DNA from: Apostichopus japonicus
Taxonomy: Eukaryota; Echinodermata; Holothuroidea; Aspidochirotida; Stichopodidae
Length of the DNA: 64,000 nt
Direction of reading: 5' to 3'
Assembly (NCBI RefSeq): GCF_037975245.1
Contig: NC_092576.1
Span: 27,853,611-27,917,610, forward strand
In this document: piece after piece, positions 58,637 to 64,000 of the stretch
Layout of the letters: every line of letters starts with the position of its first letter
Numbering within the stretch: position 1 is the first letter of the stretch
Program-made: the position numbers and the translations under genes
Notes under the pieces: generated by a model
What the model saw: the letters and a program-made list of their open reading frames with translations, nothing else
What the model was told of the DNA's origin: nothing
The model's database searches: none

Positions 58637-59734
58637 GTAGTATGTACCAACATGTCCGAGAACTACTATAATTCCTAAATTTATCCAATTTGGTGATTAA
58701 ATGGTTGTTAATTTTTAATTAGTAAATTTTCCCAATTTCTGCTGCCGGTGCAAATGTTGTCTTATTTACGCTAACGAACATATATCATAACTTTATTTTT
58801 TTTTTAAACTTAAGGCAGTATAAAGTAACAAAGCAGTAGGGTCATACATACATAATACTCGTCAATATGAAACTATGATTTATTTATGGAGGTATTTCAA
58901 AAGAAAAAAAAAATTCCTTGTTAAACCTTTTCAATTTATAGCAGTCATTGCATTTTTTTCCAGCACACATAGTGAATCAGCCCCTTTTTCATTAGCTAAA
59001 ATTATAAATTTTTGTAATTTTTTTGTAATCTGTGAACACAATTTGCAATATTGCCCTCTTCTGATATATTTACTTGTTTCTGCTTTTATAAGAAGATTCG
59101 ATTTGAAAGAAAAGGCTGACCTGATTGAGAAAAGTTACATTCAACATTTCTAAACTTTCTTCTAGAAATTAAAGCAATATAAGCAACAAAACTCCATCTC
59201 ACCCCCTCCACCCCACCCCCCTCAAATAAAATAAAATAATACCAACTCTCATTTGAGTTAACCTCATAAAACAAAATTTTTGCTGGATGAATAATTATTT
59301 AGAGATATAAAGTCCAGTCAAGACACATTCGGAGTAAAATAGCAAAATAAAATAACAAAGATAGTCTATCACGTTTATGACATACACATTTCAGAACATA
59401 ATTTTAAAAAAAGTTAAAAAATTAAATAAGTATAAATCTGCTTCTATCAAATATCTTAGCAATACAAAGCACTGTGATTTAGAGCAGAGGTCGGCAAACT
59501 TCCAGGCCACCTACCCAGGATCCTCCATGAGGACCCAGCCACCACCTACTAGACACCCCCTCACCTCCCCCTCTCTCACCCCTCATTCAATGACGAATTG
59601 ATACTAGCTTGGACGAGTGACTCGGTGTTAAATGTAAAACAACCTTATCCACCTCTGTTGGCAAGCATCGTAACTAGATAACTTTTTCTGCAATCTGCAA
59701 AAAAAACAATCCACCCACCCACTGCACTAGATGT
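58637..59734. other. non-coding interval
   Basis: No gene is recognised. CAGAGGTCGGCAAACT at 59486 resembles one terminus of a hAT element, but no inverted partner was found. Confidence 0.45.
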
Positions 59735-60358
59735 ATTCCAACCCTTCTCCATTCCTTTGTATTCCTAGCTATCCCTGTGTATTCTTCTCCATCCCTTTGT
59801 ATTCCTAGCTATCCCTGTGTATTCTTCTCCATTCCTTTGTATTCCTAGCTATCCCTGTGTATTCCTTCTCCATTCCTTTGTATTCCTTGCTATCCCTGTG
59901 TATTCTTCTCCATTCCTTTGTATTCCTAGCTATCCCTGTGTATTCTTCTCCATCCCTTTGTATTCCTAGCTATCCCTGTGTATTCTTCTCCATTCCTTTG
60001 TATTCCTAGCTATCCCTGTGTATTCCTTCTCCATTCCTTTGTATTCCTATCTATCCCTGTGTATTCCTTCTCCATTCCTTTGTATTCCTTGCTATCCCTG
60101 TGTATTCCTTCTCCATTCCTTTGTATTCCTTGCTATCCCTGGGTATTCCTTTTCCATTTCTTTGTATTCCTTGCTATCCCTGTGTATTCCTTCTTCATTC
60201 CTTGCTATCCCTGTGTATTCCTTCTTCATTCCTTGCTATCCCTTTGCATTCCTGCCTATCCCTGTGTAAACCTTCTCCATCCCTTTGTATTCCTATGTAG
60301 TCCTTTTCCATCCCTTTGTATGCTTACCCTATCCCTGTGTATTCCTTCCCTGTGTATA
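59735..60358 (+). repeat. 40-41-bp minisatellite
   Basis: About fourteen copies of a unit containing CTATCCCTGTGTATTC and CATTCCTTTGTATTCC. Left copies have a 40-bp period, middle copies 41 bp, and right copies are shortened and diverged. The open + frames across it are repeat artefacts. Confidence 0.93.
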
Positions 60359-61866
60359 TATAGTACACCTATTGCATTGTTCATCAAGTGACATACAAAT
60401 CCACAGAAGCCTAACCACTTTAAAAATGGACGAATTCCTTAAATTAAAAGCAAAAAAGTTAGACAAATTTGAGTCATCCATGATGGCAAAATTGTCTGCA
60501 ATTTTCAGCAGAAGGCTTATAAATGGTACTTTTTAGGAAACTCAATCACATAATTGGATGAAAAAGAAAAATTAAATAAAAGGTACAAAAGTTGTATTGC
60601 CCACATGTAAGTAAAATGAGAAAGAGAAAAATAAAAAATAATATCAATAAAAATTACAAATACCACAAGGATAAAAAGCTTCACACTACAAGCAAAAGAT
60701 GTTTTAATTAGTTCATAGTAATAATAATAATACATTTAAAAAAAAAATTCAAAAAGTTTTTTCTTGCATTATTTTGGCTGTAAATGCGTAGAAAATTACT
60801 CCAGTACGAAATGTTTTCTCCCACCTCTGTTTTTTGGGGTGCAAATTGTGAAATGTAATATTACAATTAGGCCTAGATATAGAATAAAACTAACTATGAT
60901 TAACGTCATTTTGAGAAAAATCTTAGCATTTTCTTTCAGATGACTCTTTGGGTATTTCCCCATCATAGTTCTACTGTGATGGAAGAAGTACAGAGTTGCA
61001 TAAACCAGTCACTTTCACCAGGAAATGAGAGTAATATTGCCAAGAAATGACATTTATATTCAAGTTAAGACAGTGGGTGACTATAAATCAAGCTTCTACT
61101 GTTCCCTTTTATTTTGAATCTATTATATTCTATTCTAATCTATTGTTTGAATCTATTCTCTTTGAATAAGGCAAGACCTAAAAAAAAAATTAAAAAAAAA
61201 AACAATTTGAATCTATTCTATTCCATTCTTTCTATTCTAATTTATTCTAATCTATTCTATGAATCTATTCTCTTTAAATAAGGCAAGACCTAAAAAAAAA
61301 ATCCCAAAAATTCTGTCCATTTGGAAGATGGGGTTACTCCAAGTGTAATAGGAATGGTTTTATACAACACTCCCTGGGTAGCATTTGTCTCAAATTATCC
61401 GCCTCAAACTAGTAACATGGAATAACATTAACTAGTAATGATACATTAACTCATTACCATCATCAGAAGAAAGCATCATATTGTTTGACCATTTACTGCT
61501 ATTTTCATGATAAACTCATTTTTCCACAAATTATCATTTATTGTTTAAAATTGCTCATTCCACTGACACTAGTAAGAGTTGTTTAATTTTTAGACCTATT
61601 CGAAACAGTTTTCACATTCCATTCTGGATAACTCATTTTTATAGAAGCTTTGCCCATATAGCATATAGGCAACAATTTTTATATGTTCTGGTTGAAAATG
61701 CAAATTTCTTTTGGGCGACGGGGGAATTTCAGTCGTGTATCTCAGGACGAAATCAAATGTAGGTGACGTCCTAAATTTACCGGGTTCTCGAGTGTTAAAT
61801 CTCGCTAAGCTGTTGACTGGTGTGAGAGAGAGAAAAAAAGCGAGGTTTAGGAGTGACCTTTGACCT
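60359..61866. other. non-coding interval; part may be vinculin 3' UTR
   Basis: Lies downstream of the vinculin stop on the - strand. It contains TTCTAATCTATTC-type repeats at about 61110-61270 and A-runs. The 3' UTR end was not located. Confidence 0.4.
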
Positions 61867-62033
61867 TTAAGAATACCACGGACTCTTTCGGACCCATCTC
61901 ATCTTGACCCCCGCCTCGGTTCGGATTTTGATGGAGGCGGCCTCCGCCTGTCTCACGGTCTCCTTGACGGCACCCATCAGATTCTGGGCGTTGAGGACGA
62001 GCACCTCGGTCGCTTCTTCTTCATCTTCCGCAT
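61867..62033 (-). CDS. VCL: vinculin terminal coding exon
   Basis: Acceptor CCGAACAG lies on the - strand just above 62033. The exon enters in phase 1 and ends with TAA at 61867-61869. It encodes the last tail helix and the C-terminal arm. The stretch before [10 protein letters not shown] is very acidic ([10 protein letters not shown]). Confidence 0.95.
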
Positions 62034-64000
62034 CTGTTCGGAGGGCAAAACGAGAGAAAGATGCAGAATTTATGATCGGAAAAAAAAAGTTGAGATTGAT
62101 GGGATCGGAAAATTACCCACCCTCCCGTGTAGTAGACTATTCCATTTCGGTGAAAGATTAAAAGATTTCGGTGCTTATCACGAGACACTTTTGTATCATG
62201 TCACAGGTACGGCTGGCTCACGCCGGTCGCAAAATCACTTGGTCGGTATAGTTATGGGTCAGCTGACTTAGAATATGAATGTGATTGGCCTGTTGCTGAA
62301 TAAATATGATGTCACATACAAAAAGGTCAAGGGTCATTGTTTGCAAAACAAAGGAATGTAAAAAAAAAAATTGTGCCAACCATTTCTTCCGTAACAAATT
62401 TGATGTGTTTTGTGTGACATTTCCCTGAATTTAAAAGAAATCTGTGAGGTATTTGACCTTTGACCACTACATACCTGTTTTAGGCTCATTACAGTGTTAT
62501 TTAAAGAAGTTCTGCGTCGCTTGAGAGGAATGAACATTAATCATGGTTTCCTGTGATTGGTTAGAGAGTCTGATGAGGAAACTAAGCCTAGTAGGGGGAG
62601 AGGGGGGGGGGGTGAATACAGCATACCTTTAAAACCATCTTTTTGACTCTATAAGCAATAATTTAGTATAACGTACCTGGCTCTCCGAGGAGAGTTGCTT
62701 TGACTGTTGATATAATCTTCAGCTGAGTTGCTATGGTGGGTATCCGTTCACAGACTTGCATTAGATTCTGAGTAATTGAATACAGATTAAAGAGAATAAA
62801 AATACATATTGTAAGAAATCAATCGATCAATCAATCAATCATTCAAACAATCAACAAATCACTCAATCAAGGAATCAATCAACCAGTCAATCAATCAACC
62901 AACGAATTAATCAAATCAATCAACCAATCAATCAATCAACAAATAAATCAACCAACTAGTCAACTCATCAACCAACAAATCAACTAACCAATCATTCAAC
63001 GAATCAAACAACCAACAAATCAATCAACCAATCAAATAATCAACCAATCAATCATTCAGAAAACATTTACACATAATCTTTCAAATGAATAAAAGTTTTT
63101 CCTTGTAAGAAGTATTTCTTTTACATGTTAAACACCACACATTTTTAAGTTGGGAGTTGTACCATTGAAGTTAGAATGTATATTCTCTGTGATGTCGATA
63201 CTTTATTTGGATTTTACATTCTCTGTGATGTCTAAACCTATATGGAATGTACATTCTATGTGATGTCGATACTTCTCTGGAATGTACATTCTCTGTGATG
63301 TTGATACTTATGGAATGTGCCTTCTATGTGATGTCGATACTTATCTGGAATGTACTTTCTCTGTGATGTCGATACCTATATAGAATGTACATTCTTGTGA
63401 TGTCAATACTTATCTGGAATGTACATTCTCTGTGATGTTGATACTTATCTGGAATGTACATTCTCTGTGATGTCGATACCTATATGGAATGTAATTTCTC
63501 TGTGATGTCGATACTTATCTTGAATGTACATTCTCTGTGATTTCGATACTTATTTGATTTATCTCCAGTTTCTAAAGTGCTCCTTCCACTGGGAGAATAA
63601 GTGACTTTTGTCTCTACAAACTTTGTTACAAGTAAAAAAACATAAATGAACAGGAAAATTGTAATCACATTTTGAAATTATCTGAAAGATAAAATCAAAG
63701 AATGGTAGCCGAAAAAACAGGCATGAGTTTATATTTGATTTTCTGCGGCCAATAACCTCCGATAAACTTGACTGAGATTGGAGTTCAGGGAATTGTAATT
63801 GGATATGAAACTGGAATTAAAAACTCACCATTCGGATTCTTTTATCTGTGCACTGTCTAGCTATTTCTGTGGCTAATCTGGTCACCTCATCTGATGCCTT
63901 AGCAATTGCTTTGGCACAGTCAATAAGTCCCTTCTTAGACCCACCTTCACCCCTGCAGAGTAAAACAAAGCGAGGTTGTTGAGTTTAACGTCAGTGTTTG
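61867..64000 (-). CDS. VCL: vinculin, last three coding exons (partial at window edge)
   Basis: The - strand exons 63829-63952, 62677-62767 and 61867-62033 join in frame to about 126 residues matching the end of vinculin. They contain [76 protein letters not shown] and the C-terminal [10 protein letters not shown]. Vinculin links integrin and cadherin adhesion complexes to F-actin. These exons cover the distal part of the tail five-helix bundle, which binds F-actin and PIP2, and the C-terminal arm with its conserved PWY. The last residue is Ser where vertebrates have Gln. The gene continues beyond 64000. It converges on BCL9 with 12 kb between stops. Confidence 0.95.
62677..62767 (-). CDS. 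VCL: vinculin penultimate coding exon
   Basis: 91 bases with acceptor AATTACTCAG and donor GTACGT on the - strand. It enters in phase 0 and leaves in phase 1. It encodes [18 protein letters not shown] and the following 12 residues of a tail helix. Confidence 0.95.
62818..63058. repeat. (AATC)n-type degenerate tetranucleotide repeat in vinculin intron
   Basis: About 240 bp of AATC/AACC/AAAT tetramers (ATCAATCAATCAACCAATC pattern) between the last two vinculin introns' exons. It is visible directly. Confidence 0.9.
63165..63550. repeat. 35-bp minisatellite in vinculin intron
   Basis: About eleven copies of a unit containing GGAATGTACATTCTCTGTGA and TGTCGATACTTATCT, diverged at the left edge. 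It lies between vinculin exons 62677 and 63829. Confidence 0.92.
63829..63952 (-). CDS. VCL: vinculin antepenultimate coding exon in window
   Basis: 124 bases with acceptor TACTCTGCAG and donor ATG|GTGAGT on the - strand. It enters with one base completing a split codon and leaves in phase 0. It encodes [20 protein letters not shown] then [20 protein letters not shown], the central tail helices. Confidence 0.95.

Noticed and set aside
59486-59501. hAT terminus CAGAGGTCGGCAAACT as a complete element
   Set aside because: No inverted partner or target duplication was found downstream, so only a possible fragment.
59978-60391. 137-residue hydrophobic open frame (possible membrane protein)
   Set aside because: It is a pyrimidine-rich 40-41-bp minisatellite read across shifting frames. 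Hydrophobicity follows from T/C content.

Overview
This is eukaryotic nuclear DNA, almost certainly from a marine invertebrate animal. It has spliced genes with GT..AG introns, animal-specific proteins (BCL9/Legless and vinculin), an intact-looking DIRS tyrosine-recombinase retrotransposon, short TIR elements and many microsatellites. An echinoderm or other invertebrate deuterostome would fit, but the sequence alone does not fix the taxon. Overall composition is AT-rich. The only GC-rich blocks are the DIRS element and the last BCL9 exon.

Layout. 1-15.2 kb has no recognisable gene. It holds (TA)n tracts, a tRNA-derived SINE-like unit carrying a complete hammerhead ribozyme fold (about 1.81-1.97 kb), a 0.4-kb tandem duplication (2.3-3.1 kb), a 180-bp satellite seeded by a small TIR element (5.8-7.6 kb), a Kolobok/T2-like MITE (8.2-8.6 kb, second copy at 58.3 kb), a long (TCC)n tract (10.5-10.8 kb) and a 134-bp satellite (11.4-12.4 kb). 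15.18-21.38 kb is a full DIRS-type retrotransposon with inverted terminal repeats, an internal complementary region, a gag-like ORF broken by one early amber codon, RT/RNase H and tyrosine recombinase. 21.4-40.5 kb is non-coding and minisatellite-rich, with a few plausible untranslated exons.

41.7-49.9 kb (+ strand) is the BCL9/Legless orthologue. Four coding exons join in frame to a 1622-residue protein with recognisable HD1 (Pygopus-binding), HD2 (beta-catenin-binding), HD3 and C-terminal motifs. It is a Wnt/beta-catenin transcriptional co-activator. 49.9-61.9 kb is non-coding with repeats. The right edge (61.87-63.95 kb, - strand) carries the last three coding exons of vinculin, encoding the actin/PIP2-binding tail. 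BCL9 and vinculin are convergent. I see no functional link between them beyond both acting near the cadherin/beta-catenin axis in animals.

The most interesting signals are the hammerhead-bearing SINE-like unit, the DIRS copy with 95-bp identical ITRs, hairpin-array leader and single nonsense codon, and the satellite that grew from half of a MITE plus its flank.
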